Shown piece after piece: positions 49,453-57,415 of a stretch of 64,000 nucleotides of DNA (position 1 is the first letter of the stretch; every line of letters starts with the position of its first letter). Source of the stretch: an uncultured Bacteroidales bacterium (GTDB lineage Bacteria; Bacteroidota; Bacteroidia; Bacteroidales; Paludibacteraceae); NCBI GenBank assembly GCA_902800215.1, contig CADCDS010000001.1:1-64000 (forward strand). The letters run 5' to 3'. A program made the position numbers and the translations under genes. The notes beneath the pieces were generated by a model that made no database searches, was not told the origin of the DNA, and was given only the letters and a program-made list of their open reading frames with translations.

Positions 49453-49662
49453 TTAATAGATCCTCGCTCTTTCTTCCTCATGCAGCCTTTTCCGCTCGGC
49501 GCGGTTACGCTTGATGGTGGTGTAGTAACCGAAGCCGGCCATGGGATGACGCCATTCTTCATTTTCGATGCGTTCCCACTCTGCGTTCTCGCTGTGACGG
49601 AGTTTGATCTCTTGACACCAGAAACGGATGTCGGATAAAAGTCGTTTAGTGTATTTGAACAT
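49453..49662 (-). CDS. Small basic protein, 69 residues (twin 2)
   Basis: The near-identical copy of the protein at 46261. Differences are few (QEIKLRHSEN, IENEEW, end EEERARIY). The gene begins 7 bases after the stop of the second-cluster glycosyltransferase, a tight spacing that supports cotranslation. Conservation at the protein level over a changed third-base pattern suggests it is under selection. Function unknown. Confidence 0.72.
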   Translation of the reverse strand: MFKYTKRLLSDIRFWCQEIKLRHSENAEWERIENEEWRHPMAGFGYYTTIKRNRAERKRLHEEERARIY

Positions 49663-49669
49663 AGTTGTA

Positions 49670-50716
49670 TTATTTTTTCAGTTTCACATATAGTTGGTAT
49701 GCTATAAGCAAGCATGAATTGATAAAGATAGAGAAAAATTTGTGGCGAATGCCGAGTTGTGCCATTCTGCTCCAGCCGTAAGTGTATTTATACATTCTCG
49801 GATCGGTGTATATGGCGCGTCGGTTGACCTGGGTGTCGATACGTTTATAGTACCGGACTATCTCTGCTGGAGTATTCAGTTTATACAAGCGTTTGAGCGA
49901 CATGGTTACATTATGGATCGCTCCTTCAAGGATCCCGTCTGCAAATTGTTGGATTCCTTCATCTGTGCGTTCGTGCGAATCAATGTCTTGTTGAATAATG
50001 GTATAGAAAGCCAACATGCGTGAGCCTAAAAGGAAATAGTCTGCCGTGTTCTTGTAACTTGTGCTGTGAGTGGTAGAACCTTCGCGATAGTAGGCAATAT
50101 AGCCAAGTTCGGGAGAGTAAGCCATCCTCTGCGCGTAGTAGAGATGAACAGCCACAAAGTCGGAATCTTCGTAGAGAACACCTTCTCTGAATGGATAGCT
50201 AGATTGCTTGAGAAAATCGTTTTTATATACATATGCAACAGGACCAGAACACCAATATGCATGCTTGTTTTGCATTTCTACTCCAGAGAATACTTGCTTT
50301 TCCTTGAAGGATAGCTTGTCAGCCTCCTTAGTTATGATTCCATATTCGTTGGCATTTACGAAGTGGAAAACCGTCATATCCGTGTTATGGTCTTTTGCCA
50401 AGCGGACAGCGGCGACAATGCCTTCTGCTACCGCATCGTCGCTATCGACGAAACAGATATATTCTCCTTTCGCGACGGAAACTCCTCTGTTGCGTGCGGC
50501 TCCTTGACGATTGTTCTTCGGCTGACGAAGGAGTGTAATGTTCGGATGCTGCGATTGGTATTCTGCAACGATGTCGCAGGTGTTGTCCGTGCTGCAATCA
50601 TCCACAAAGATCACCTCAAATTCGGATGGCTTGAGCGACAGCGCATAAATGCTATCCAAACAGCGCCTTACCGTGTGCGCGGAGTTATAGGACGGTATGA
50701 TGAAAGAGACTAACAT
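49670..50716 (-). CDS. Family 2 glycosyltransferase (second)
   Basis: 348 residues. VSFIIPSYNSAHTVRRCLDSIY, VIFVDDCSTDNTCDIV, RQGAARNRGV and the DxD-type ICFVDSDDAV are GT-A family 2 signatures. The WCSGPVAYVYKNDFL and YEDSDFVAVHLYYAQ stretches form the acceptor side. It ends in a hydrophobic basic helix. Part of an AT-rich minus-strand operon with a family 4 transferase, another family 2 transferase and the kinase fusion; its start overlaps the family 4 gene by 7 bases. Likely role: surface glycan assembly. Confidence 0.88.
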   Translation of the reverse strand: MLVSFIIPSYNSAHTVRRCLDSIYALSLKPSEFEVIFVDDCSTDNTCDIVAEYQSQHPNITLLRQPKNNRQGAARNRGVSVAKGEYICFVDSDDAVAEGIVAAVRLAKDHNTDMTVFHFVNANEYGIITKEADKLSFKEKQVFSGVEMQNKHAYWCSGPVAYVYKNDFLKQSSYPFREGVLYEDSDFVAVHLYYAQRMAYSPELGYIAYYREGSTTHSTSYKNTADYFLLGSRMLAFYTIIQQDIDSHERTDEGIQQFADGILEGAIHNVTMSLKRLYKLNTPAEIVRYYKRIDTQVNRRAIYTDPRMYKYTYGWSRMAQLGIRHKFFSIFINSCLLIAYQLYVKLKK

Positions 50717-51885
50717 GTTGTGTTGAGTAAACTTTGTTTGACTATTTCATTAAATGCTTTGCGTGAGAAGTTGGCTTTCATGGCAGAATAGGCTTTTGTC
50801 GCTATGTCATGATTTTGTTTCTCGTCATTCAGAAGAGCGACAACTTTTTCTGCAAAGGCAGCATCATCTTCTGCGATAAGGATTTCTTTGTTATCGGTAA
50901 AGTACTCGCTAAAACCGCGTACTCCGTATGTTGTTGTAACACACGGACGCCGCATTTGCATTGCTTCTAATACTTTGATGTTTGTTCCTGCACCTCCATA
51001 AATGGGAACTACCACGATGCGAGCTTCTCTATATTCATCTTTCAGATCTTCTACGAAGCCCATATATTTCACACCTTTTATCTCGCTCCACTTGTCTAAA
51101 TAGGCTTGTTGGTTACAACCTCCGACTAAATGCAATTCTACATTCGGAATTTGTTTGCGTATCAAAGGGAATGCATTTTCTACAAACTTGTCCACTCCTT
51201 GCGCATTAGGACCATAACTCATATTACCCACGAACAAAAGACGCGGATTCGTTTGAGTGTATTTGACAAGAGGTAAATCGTATTCGTAGAACGGAATATT
51301 GGGCAAGTATGCAGAGTTCTTATATTTTGCTTGTACGGGATTTGCATAAAACGTAAACCGGCAAGCACGCTGGATTTTATTCACTACTTTCTCAATAATG
51401 GCAACGCGATAGCGATGGTACATTCTATTACGCCAAGTGCGAGAGGTGCGTGCAGCCGTGCGCTCCACATCGCAAGGGTTATCGTCCACATCTATTACCA
51501 ATTTGTCGGCATAGTCATATAGTCCGCACATCATTGCTTCCGGAATATACCGGCAGACGAAGAGATCATAGTTCCCTTTATTGATGAATTCTTTGACTAT
51601 CTCTGCACAGCGTTTGTTCTTTGGGAACATGGCATACGGATTGAGAGGTGTGAGCATCCGTAGGAATTTCATTACTCGACCTTCCTTCTGATTTGCTTTG
51701 GGAACAGAATCGGAATATAATACCGTACAATCCTCACGACTGGATGTTACTCCATCAACAAATGAAATTACATCTACATGCCCTAACTGAGTACAAGCTT
51801 CAAAGAGCAAATTTGTCCGCTGGGTTGAACCCCATCCGGTTCCATCTAATGGATTGAACGATGGTGATACAAATAGGATGTTCAT
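50710..51885 (-). CDS. Glycosyltransferase of GT-B fold (family 4-like)
   Basis: 391 residues. N-terminal Rossmann start MNILFVSPSFNPLDGTGWGS, then RLLFVGNMSYGPNAQGVDKF, VELHLVGGCNQQAYLDKW, KYMGFVEDLKDEYREARIVVVPIYGGAGTNIKVLEAMQMRRP and TTYGVRGFSE. These match the GT4 nucleotide-sugar site (the E-x7-E variant appears as GAGTNIKVLEAM). Works in the cytoplasm on a lipid-linked glycan, probably with its neighbours. Coupled with the downstream family 2 gene by overlap. Confidence 0.9.
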   Translation of the reverse strand: MNILFVSPSFNPLDGTGWGSTQRTNLLFEACTQLGHVDVISFVDGVTSSREDCTVLYSDSVPKANQKEGRVMKFLRMLTPLNPYAMFPKNKRCAEIVKEFINKGNYDLFVCRYIPEAMMCGLYDYADKLVIDVDDNPCDVERTAARTSRTWRNRMYHRYRVAIIEKVVNKIQRACRFTFYANPVQAKYKNSAYLPNIPFYEYDLPLVKYTQTNPRLLFVGNMSYGPNAQGVDKFVENAFPLIRKQIPNVELHLVGGCNQQAYLDKWSEIKGVKYMGFVEDLKDEYREARIVVVPIYGGAGTNIKVLEAMQMRRPCVTTTYGVRGFSEYFTDNKEILIAEDDAAFAEKVVALLNDEKQNHDIATKAYSAMKANFSRKAFNEIVKQSLLNTTC

Positions 51886-51891
51886 ATGCTT

Positions 51892-52833
51892 TTAAATTAG
51901 TATTCCAAAATGTCTTTCCAAACTACCGATTAACCACAACACGTACTTATCAAAACGACCATGAGAATAACAATCTTGCCATTGATTCAAGATGTCTTCT
52001 CTTATTTGCTCGTTGTCAAGATTCGCTATTCGGTATCTTGATATATGAGAAGCATAGGCTAGATACTTTTCTATACTATTCAAATGGTGCTTTGAAGCGA
52101 TATATTCGTACACGCGTCTGTCTTCTTTAGCGGTTATTCCTTTAGATAATTTTGTCCCCGTAACAGACTTTACACTTTGGCGCCAAAAGGCAAGATTCTT
52201 ATTTACTTTGACTACATTTCCACAAGCTGCGACTTCACTCCAAAACTGGTAATCGCCAGTACTTTGATAGGTTTGATAGGCATTAGAGACAAAAGGTAAT
52301 ACGGATTTTTTAAAGATAGCTCCGCTTGCATTGTGTATATCACAGAAACGAGCCATTCTTCTCCGCACAAAGCGTTTTCCGTTATAGTTTCTATTCTTCC
52401 ATTCCTTGGATTGCGAGATGATATTGTTCTCTTCATCGCACATTATATAATTACTATGCGCGACAACCACATCTTTGTGTTTCAGGCATTCGTTCATTAA
52501 TTGTTTTAGAAAATCATTTGCGCAGTAGTCATCGCTTTCAGCGATCCAGATCCATTCACCCTTTGCCAGGTTGAATCCCTTTTCCCACTGTTTAAACGTA
52601 GAACCGGAGTTCGTCTTATTCGGTACTATCTGCGCCAAATGCGGATTGTCCTTATATCGATTGATAACATCCAAACTATTATCGGTGGAGCAATCATCCA
52701 AGATGATCACCTCAAAGTTCGGATAGGTCTGATTAAACACACTATCCAACCGTTGCTCTAAATACCGAGCATGATTATAGTTCGGAATGATAACAGAGAC
52801 TAATGGGGAATTATTTCTGTATTTCATTTTCAT
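51892..52833 (-). CDS. Family 2 glycosyltransferase (third)
   Basis: 313 residues. VSVIIPNYNHARYLEQRLDS, VIILDDCSTDNSLDVI, NSGSTFKQWEKGFNLAKGEW and the metal motif WIAESDDYC identify the GT-A fold. It overlaps the end of the upstream kinase-fusion gene by 4 bases (ATGA-like), implying coupling, and ends 6 bases before the family 4 gene. More AT-rich than the core genes, consistent with horizontal transfer of the glycan cluster. Confidence 0.88.
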   Translation of the reverse strand: MKMKYRNNSPLVSVIIPNYNHARYLEQRLDSVFNQTYPNFEVIILDDCSTDNSLDVINRYKDNPHLAQIVPNKTNSGSTFKQWEKGFNLAKGEWIWIAESDDYCANDFLKQLMNECLKHKDVVVAHSNYIMCDEENNIISQSKEWKNRNYNGKRFVRRRMARFCDIHNASGAIFKKSVLPFVSNAYQTYQSTGDYQFWSEVAACGNVVKVNKNLAFWRQSVKSVTGTKLSKGITAKEDRRVYEYIASKHHLNSIEKYLAYASHISRYRIANLDNEQIREDILNQWQDCYSHGRFDKYVLWLIGSLERHFGILI

Positions 52834-54668
52834 TTAATTAATCTTCGTATTTTACTTTTTATCTTTTTTATTGCCAACCTTGGCGATTCTATGTATTTAC
52901 GCCATGAAGCGTATTTCTTTCGATAAAGAGCATAGAAATCACGCAAAGTAAGTCTTCTTTTGGAAAGCTGATACACATTTTGTACTATTTGTTCAACGAA
53001 TAAGGTATCAGTATAATTTTCCCATTGAACCTTCATAAGTTCATTTGCGATTCTTTGGATATATGGCATTTTTCTGCATATAGACATTAAAACCTTTCCA
53101 TAAGAATAAAAATCAGAATACATACTCTCAGGTACGTAAATTGCTCCCAAATACCATGGACTCGGAAAATCATTATCTGTAGCGTACATGATTGCACTAC
53201 CAAAATCAATCAGATTCCATTCTAATTCATTCTGACTTTTACTAATAAGGATATTGTCAGGAGTTATATCTCTATGCATTATACCTTGATGATATATTTC
53301 AGACAAATGAAGTACACCAACAATAATTATTTTTCGAATGTTCTCAATTGTATAATTTTTTCTATCCTCAAAAAAATCACCAAGAGTGACACCGCTTAAT
53401 CTAGATATTTCTATCCACGAGGTAGACCCATCCGTACCTTTTGCTATTAAACTCGGTGTGAAAGAGGAATGAATGCTGGATAATATTCTGCTTTCGTTGT
53501 TGATAAGCCATGGTGTACCTTTTTTTATAAACGAGTTTTCTTTTTTATACACCCTACTTTCCCATTGAAGTACTTGATGATTTAATTTATCAAGCGTTTT
53601 TAAATCAACTATTCTAATGCATATTCCCCAACGAGTTGCATATTCATTGATCAAAGGATCTGAGATAATGAACGGATTAGAAGGATCCTTATGCTTAATG
53701 ATGTCATATTTATGGCTTTTTAGCCAATCTACTAATATCTTACTCCAATTCTTTTCTTCAATATGAAAAGTTTGTTTATATTGATTTAGTTTAGGAAGAT
53801 GCTTAGGTGCAATACTACCTTTGTTGGTTAAACAATGATAAAGAAGACAATAGAAATCATTTTCTTCGTCTAAAACCCTTATGCCGTCTTTCATAATTGA
53901 CCCAGAAAGCATTTTGCGCATCCAGATAAGGTCATAGTAATCCTTTTTTGCATCCCATATATCAAGATAGTATACATCATCACCGATGAATACTCCAGCC
54001 TTCGGTCTTACGTGGGATAAAAAGCTTTTAGCATTGATTATCAGCCACATATTATTGTATTCATCCGTCAAAATATCAACATCCTCTTGTGGATTTGGAG
54101 TAATTAGTTCCTTATATCCACGCAGAACAACATAACTAACAGTATTGTTGAGCACATAGAATAATTGAGAAATACTTGCCCAGCCATATGCGCCCTCAAT
54201 ATCTTTTTTGAGCACTTTAGGGGTCTTAGAAGACTGATTGTCCCTTAAGAAATCATCAACATTTTTACCGATGAGCAATGTTAGGTCATGATTTGTTTCC
54301 TTCTCGCTATTTGTGCCATGAATCTTATGTCGACCACCTGTCCAACTGCGATATCGTTCTTTCGCATCAAACATATTTGAGTTAACAATCTCTGGCCCAC
54401 GACTTGTCATTCTTTCTTCATAAACCGGATGCTCATCACGCACAACACATAGCAAGAACTCCCCTGTTCCACACTCTTTCTCTATGAAAGAATTATTTGG
54501 AAGATTTACTCCATAAAAACGCGTAAAGTTACTTGACACCAATTTGGGAGACCAAGTAATGGCATAAAGTTTTAGGATGGAAAAATGTTTCTCCATGTCT
54601 TGAAGAATCTCACGCTCTTTATGCCTAGCTCTTTGCCAAAGAATAAACAAGTGAATTTCAGATTTCAT
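52830..54668 (-). CDS. Two-domain protein: nucleotidyltransferase-like N-terminal half and kinase-like C-terminal half
   Basis: 612 residues, strongly AT-rich. The N-terminal part (residues about 25-330) has FTRFYGVNLPNNSFIEKECG, a SRGPEIVNSNMFDAKERYRSWTGG segment and EDVDILTDEY, which resembles the acidic site of nucleotidyltransferase-like proteins in capsule clusters. The C-terminal part is kinase-like: HRDITPDNILI (about residues 462-472) is the catalytic loop and LIDFGSA (about 486-492) the metal-binding DFG. It could phosphorylate a sugar or lipid-linked glycan, as Kdo or heptose kinases do, rather than protein. First gene of the glycosyltransferase operon. The exact family of the N-terminal half is uncertain. 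Confidence 0.75.
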   Translation of the reverse strand: MKSEIHLFILWQRARHKEREILQDMEKHFSILKLYAITWSPKLVSSNFTRFYGVNLPNNSFIEKECGTGEFLLCVVRDEHPVYEERMTSRGPEIVNSNMFDAKERYRSWTGGRHKIHGTNSEKETNHDLTLLIGKNVDDFLRDNQSSKTPKVLKKDIEGAYGWASISQLFYVLNNTVSYVVLRGYKELITPNPQEDVDILTDEYNNMWLIINAKSFLSHVRPKAGVFIGDDVYYLDIWDAKKDYYDLIWMRKMLSGSIMKDGIRVLDEENDFYCLLYHCLTNKGSIAPKHLPKLNQYKQTFHIEEKNWSKILVDWLKSHKYDIIKHKDPSNPFIISDPLINEYATRWGICIRIVDLKTLDKLNHQVLQWESRVYKKENSFIKKGTPWLINNESRILSSIHSSFTPSLIAKGTDGSTSWIEISRLSGVTLGDFFEDRKNYTIENIRKIIIVGVLHLSEIYHQGIMHRDITPDNILISKSQNELEWNLIDFGSAIMYATDNDFPSPWYLGAIYVPESMYSDFYSYGKVLMSICRKMPYIQRIANELMKVQWENYTDTLFVEQIVQNVYQLSKRRLTLRDFYALYRKKYASWRKYIESPRLAIKKIKSKIRRLIK

Positions 54669-54933
54669 ATTCCTTTCTATTTTCCTTTCATTTCCGAGAC
54701 ATCATCGAATCATTCCCGAATCATTCTCGAGGGATTATCGAACCATTCCCGAAAGATTACATGCTCTGCGAGCAATGCTGTGCGCTACGCGCAATGTGTT
54801 ATGTATTATGTTTGATGTGTTATGTTTGATGTATTATGTTTGATGTGTTATGTGTTTCAAACAAAGCTAAATGTCATATTTCATATAGAAAATGCAGAAA
54901 AATTGCATTTATTGTCAAAAATATTACAATTTA
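54669..54933. repeat. Intergenic short word repeats (CATTCCCGAA and TTATGTTTGATG types)
   Basis: At 54705-54755 the words are CATTCCCGAATCATTCTCGA and relatives. At 54762-54795 is GCTCTGCGAGCAATGCTG with its relative GCGCTACGCGCAATG. At 54797-54857 there are five copies of TGTTATGTTTGATG-type words. The last two kinds recur at 56460-56510 and 58375-58400. No gene seen. Confidence 0.8.
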
Positions 54934-54965
54934 TTTGCATATTTAATTAAAAAGTAGTACCTTTG
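54934..54965 (+). promoter_or_regulatory. Promoter of the AbiE-type pair
   Basis: TTTGCATATTTAATT, an A run, GTAG, then TACCTTTG at 54958-54965 and CAGC. Confidence 0.8.
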
Positions 54966-54982
54966 CAGCAAATTTTGGAATC

Positions 54983-55609
54983 ATGAATAATGTATTGCAC
55001 AATTTAGGCAACATTCCTGTTACTGCCGCAACGTTACGTAATGTGCTACCAAACCGTAATTCGTTTGCACACTACATCAGTAGCAAGGAACTCACCGAAG
55101 AGATCATCCGACTAAAGCAAGGTCTTTATGTCGTCTCTCCCGATGTTTCCGGCAAGCCGATCAATAACTTACTTATTGCCAATAGTTTATACGGACCTTC
55201 GTATGTCTCCTTCCAAACAGCCCTTGGTTTCTATGGCTTGATTGACGATGTTGTGCAGACTACTATCTCTGCCTCTTTTCGCCTCAATAAGCAGTATGAC
55301 ACACCTGTCGGACGTTTTGAATACATACAATTACCATCTGCCTATTATCCGATAGGTATCACGCAAGCTCAAAGCGAAAACATGCCGTTTCTTATAGCCT
55401 CTCCCGAAAAAGCGCTTTGCGATCTAATCATCCGCACACCAAAACTTCTTTTTCGCTCCAAGAAAGACGTAATCACGTATCTGGAAGACGATCTGCGATT
55501 TGATACTGAGTCGCTGTCCTCTATGGACATCTCCGTTTTTCAGGCTTGCGCGGAAAAGGGTTACAAATCAACATCTATTCAACAATTGATAAATGTCATT
55601 AGCCAATGA
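54983..55609 (+). CDS. AbiEi-like antitoxin (type IV toxin-antitoxin)
   Basis: 208 residues. The N-terminal winged-helix-like part (VTAATLRNVLPNRNSFAHYI...LTEEIIRLKQGLYVVSPD) fits the AbiEi antitoxin DNA-binding region; the C-terminal part has NLLIANSLYGPSYVSFQTALGFYGLI and PEKALCDLI, typical of the antitoxin body. It would repress its own promoter and counteract the AbiEii toxin. The stop overlaps the start of the next gene by 4 bases (ATGA). Such pairs abort phage infection or stabilise mobile DNA. Confidence 0.88.
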   Translation: MNNVLHNLGNIPVTAATLRNVLPNRNSFAHYISSKELTEEIIRLKQGLYVVSPDVSGKPINNLLIANSLYGPSYVSFQTALGFYGLIDDVVQTTISASFRLNKQYDTPVGRFEYIQLPSAYYPIGITQAQSENMPFLIASPEKALCDLIIRTPKLLFRSKKDVITYLEDDLRFDTESLSSMDISVFQACAEKGYKSTSIQQLINVISQ

Positions 55610-56430
55610 ATCCTATTTATAACACCATGTTGGCGGCATACCCGCAAACCACTCCCAATGAGCGTCACAATGCACAGATTGAGGTAGCACAGCAGATCGT
55701 TTTAGCCGGTTTGGCTCGTAGCGATTTCTTTGCTCATGCGGCATTTTATGGAGGTACCTGTTTGCGTATCTTCCACGGGCTTCCAAGGTTCTCCGAAGAT
55801 ATGGATTTCTCGTTGCTCCAAAACAATAAGGATTTTGATTGGACAAAATATTTTCCTTATATTGAGCAAGAGTTTTTATCCTTAGGCAGGCAGGTTGTTA
55901 TCACCAAAAAAGATAAACGTACCTTTGGTAAAGTAGAATCCGCTTTTCTAAAAGACAACACTGAAGTCTATAATCTGCAATTTCAAACCGAAAAGTCCAT
56001 CAAAATCAAGATCGAAGCAGATACATGTCCTCCGCTTGATTTTCAGACCGAGCAGAAACTTCTGATGCAGCCTTATTCTTTCTACACGCGTTGTTTCGCC
56101 TTGCCGGATTTGTTTGCAGGGAAAATGCATGCACTACTTTACCGTCAATGGAAAAGCCGTGTCAAAGGACGTGATTGGTACGACTTTGAATGGTATGTGC
56201 GTAATCGGATTCCTCTGCATTTTGCCCATCTGCAAGCTCGTGCAAAACAATTCAACAACGAAGATCTGACACCGGATGCGTTTGCGCAAAAACTGCATGA
56301 GACAATACAATCTGTAGATCTCAATTTGGTGAAGGCGGATGTCTCACCGTTCCTTGTTCGTCCTCAGGAAACAGAAATCTGGTCTAACGATTATTTTATG
56401 CAAATAGCCGATCGTATTCAGCTTAACTGA
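55606..56430 (+). CDS. AbiEii-like nucleotidyltransferase toxin
   Basis: 274 residues. The nucleotidyltransferase signature GGTCLRIFHGLPRFSEDMDF has G49, G50, S63, D65 and D67, corresponding to GGTxLR...RxSxDxDF of the AbiEii/DUF1814 family. IKIKIEADT and the KMHALLYRQWKSRVKGRDWYDFEWYV stretch complete the fold. Members such as MenT modify tRNA or other targets by nucleotide transfer. Gene order and overlap with the antitoxin are standard. Probably acquired with the surrounding island. Confidence 0.88.
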   Translation: MNPIYNTMLAAYPQTTPNERHNAQIEVAQQIVLAGLARSDFFAHAAFYGGTCLRIFHGLPRFSEDMDFSLLQNNKDFDWTKYFPYIEQEFLSLGRQVVITKKDKRTFGKVESAFLKDNTEVYNLQFQTEKSIKIKIEADTCPPLDFQTEQKLLMQPYSFYTRCFALPDLFAGKMHALLYRQWKSRVKGRDWYDFEWYVRNRIPLHFAHLQARAKQFNNEDLTPDAFAQKLHETIQSVDLNLVKADVSPFLVRPQETEIWSNDYFMQIADRIQLN

Positions 56431-56458
56431 TTGCTTTGTTTGAAATACGTCAAAGATC

Positions 56459-56512
56459 ATGTGCTCTACGAGCAATGTATTATGTTTGATGTGTTATGTT
56501 TGATGTGTGTAA
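56459..56512. repeat. Short word repeat copy (GCTCTACGAGCAATG plus TTATGTTTGATG)
   Basis: Carries the same two word types as 54762-54857, directly downstream of the AbiEii gene. The AbiE pair is thus flanked on both sides by the same repeat words in the same order. Confidence 0.8.
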
Positions 56513-56522
56513 CACCATCCAC

Positions 56523-56906
56523 TCATCCTTTCTCCGTTCCGGGCAAACCGGCTTCTTTACGCATTTTGCGCTGGAGGACAGATTGAACATAACGATCCAA
56601 GCGCAAATAGATATGCCGCTTGCCGGTTTTGCGATCGACAGGGGCATCGGGTTCCAGCTCGTTGAGTTGCGCGTGCCAACGCTTGCTCCATTCCGCTTTG
56701 CGAACAGGATCGGAGAGTTCGGCTAATGCCTCGGTCATCGAACGATGAAAAATTGAGGTATTGCGGATCTCACCCTCACGCAAAGGATGCGTCTAGTAGT
56801 CACGCGGATTAGCTACGAAATACGCCTCTTCGGCTCCATAGCCAACGACTACACCTTCCTCATCGCGATATGTCTTCCGTCTCCGGATCAAACTCTTTGG
56901 TTTCAT
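56523..56906 (-). pseudogene. Conserved small protein gene interrupted by an amber codon
   Basis: Read from ATG 56906, the product begins MKPKSLIRRRKTYRDEEGVV and VGYGAEEAYFVANPRDY, meets TAG at 56795-56793 (codon 38), and continues in the same frame THPLREGEIRNTSIFHRSMT ... GKRHIYLRLDRYVQSVL to a TGA at 56523, 126 residues in all besides the TAG. Both halves keep a coherent coding pattern, so this is a single-base change (for example from GAG or AAG). I recall similar small Bacteroidales proteins of about 120 residues but no function. Alternatives are suppression of the amber or a sequencing error. Confidence 0.7.
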
Positions 56907-57027
56907 GTTATTCGTCCACAAATTAAACAGATTTACACAAAAAAACATCTTAACAATTCTCTGGCGTTTGCCGGATCGTTGTTAAGATGGGAATAAGGAA
57001 AGAAAACAGGTATTCCATTTCGGGCAT

Positions 57028-57062
57028 CAAAAAAACGCGGATTCCTTTTGTTGCTTATCCGC
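57028..57062 (-). terminator. Terminator of the candidate structured RNA
   Basis: The minus strand reads GCGGAT-AAGCAACAAAAGGA-ATCCGC, then GTTTTTTTG. Confidence 0.75.
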
Positions 57063-57328
57063 TTCTTGAGGTCCTGAGAAAACCCGTCATTTCAAATAAG
57101 CAATGCAGAAACCCACGCTGTGTATATATTAGCACACACGCGTACCTATATGGTACACGTGGGCGTATTATACACCCATGAGCATCTACTTCGACTTGTT
57201 TTAGAAAATGACTTGTTTTGAAGTTTCTCAGGTTTCAAGAAGTCAAAAACAAGCGTTAGCAAACGCCATTAAATATGTCTGCTCCCTCACCCTGCGACAT
57301 CCATGCAGACACCCCAGCGTGAGTTTGC
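57028..57328 (-). ncRNA. Candidate structured RNA of about 300 bases
   Basis: Own promoter and terminator, no gene inside. From the 5' end on the minus strand: a hairpin with TGTCTGC...GCAGACA (57313-57278), GCGTT-TGCT-AACGC (57266-57253), a pairing of GACTT...AAGTC around TGAGAAAC (57245-57211), and a three-way junction where CCCACG...CGTGGG (57112-57162) encloses TGTG...CACA and GTACC-TATAT-GGTAC. Bacteroidales have orphan RNAs with just this layout (promoter, folded RNA, terminator), some proposed to be 6S-like. I cannot assign it. Confidence 0.55.
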
Positions 57329-57333
57329 GGGTG

Positions 57334-57366
57334 CAAAGGTACTGCTTTTTTTTGATATATACAAAA
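57334..57366 (-). promoter_or_regulatory. Promoter of the candidate structured RNA
   Basis: The minus strand has TTTGTATATATC, an A run, GCAG, then TACCTTTG at 57341-57334 and CACCCG; it follows the repeat hairpin AATCTGCA...TGCAGATT. Confidence 0.78.
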
Positions 57367-57367
57367 A

Positions 57368-57393
57368 AATCTGCACTTTTGATGCAGATTTCT
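57368..57393 (-). repeat. Terminator-promoter cassette hairpin, copy 1
   Basis: AATCTGCA-TCAAAAG-TGCAGATT with an 8-base-pair stem, followed on the minus strand by a T run and directly by a promoter. Identical hairpins are at 58350-58374 and 59666-59690. Here it ends the BRO-like gene. Confidence 0.85.
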
Positions 57394-57415
57394 TAATTTT
57401 GTGGAGTATAGGGGA

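Larger units (their letters stand above)
56907..57415. other. 509-base gene-free region; holds a candidate RNA unit on the minus strand
   Basis: No protein-coding frame with family support. It has a promoter (57334-57366, minus), a set of nested inverted repeats and a terminator (57028-57062, minus), described separately, and the terminator of the BRO-like gene (57368-57392). Confidence 0.65.

Noticed and set aside
54669-54815. Possible insertion-sequence end near the kinase fusion gene
   Set aside because: Repeats are short direct words, not terminal inverted repeats, and no transposase is present anywhere in the window.
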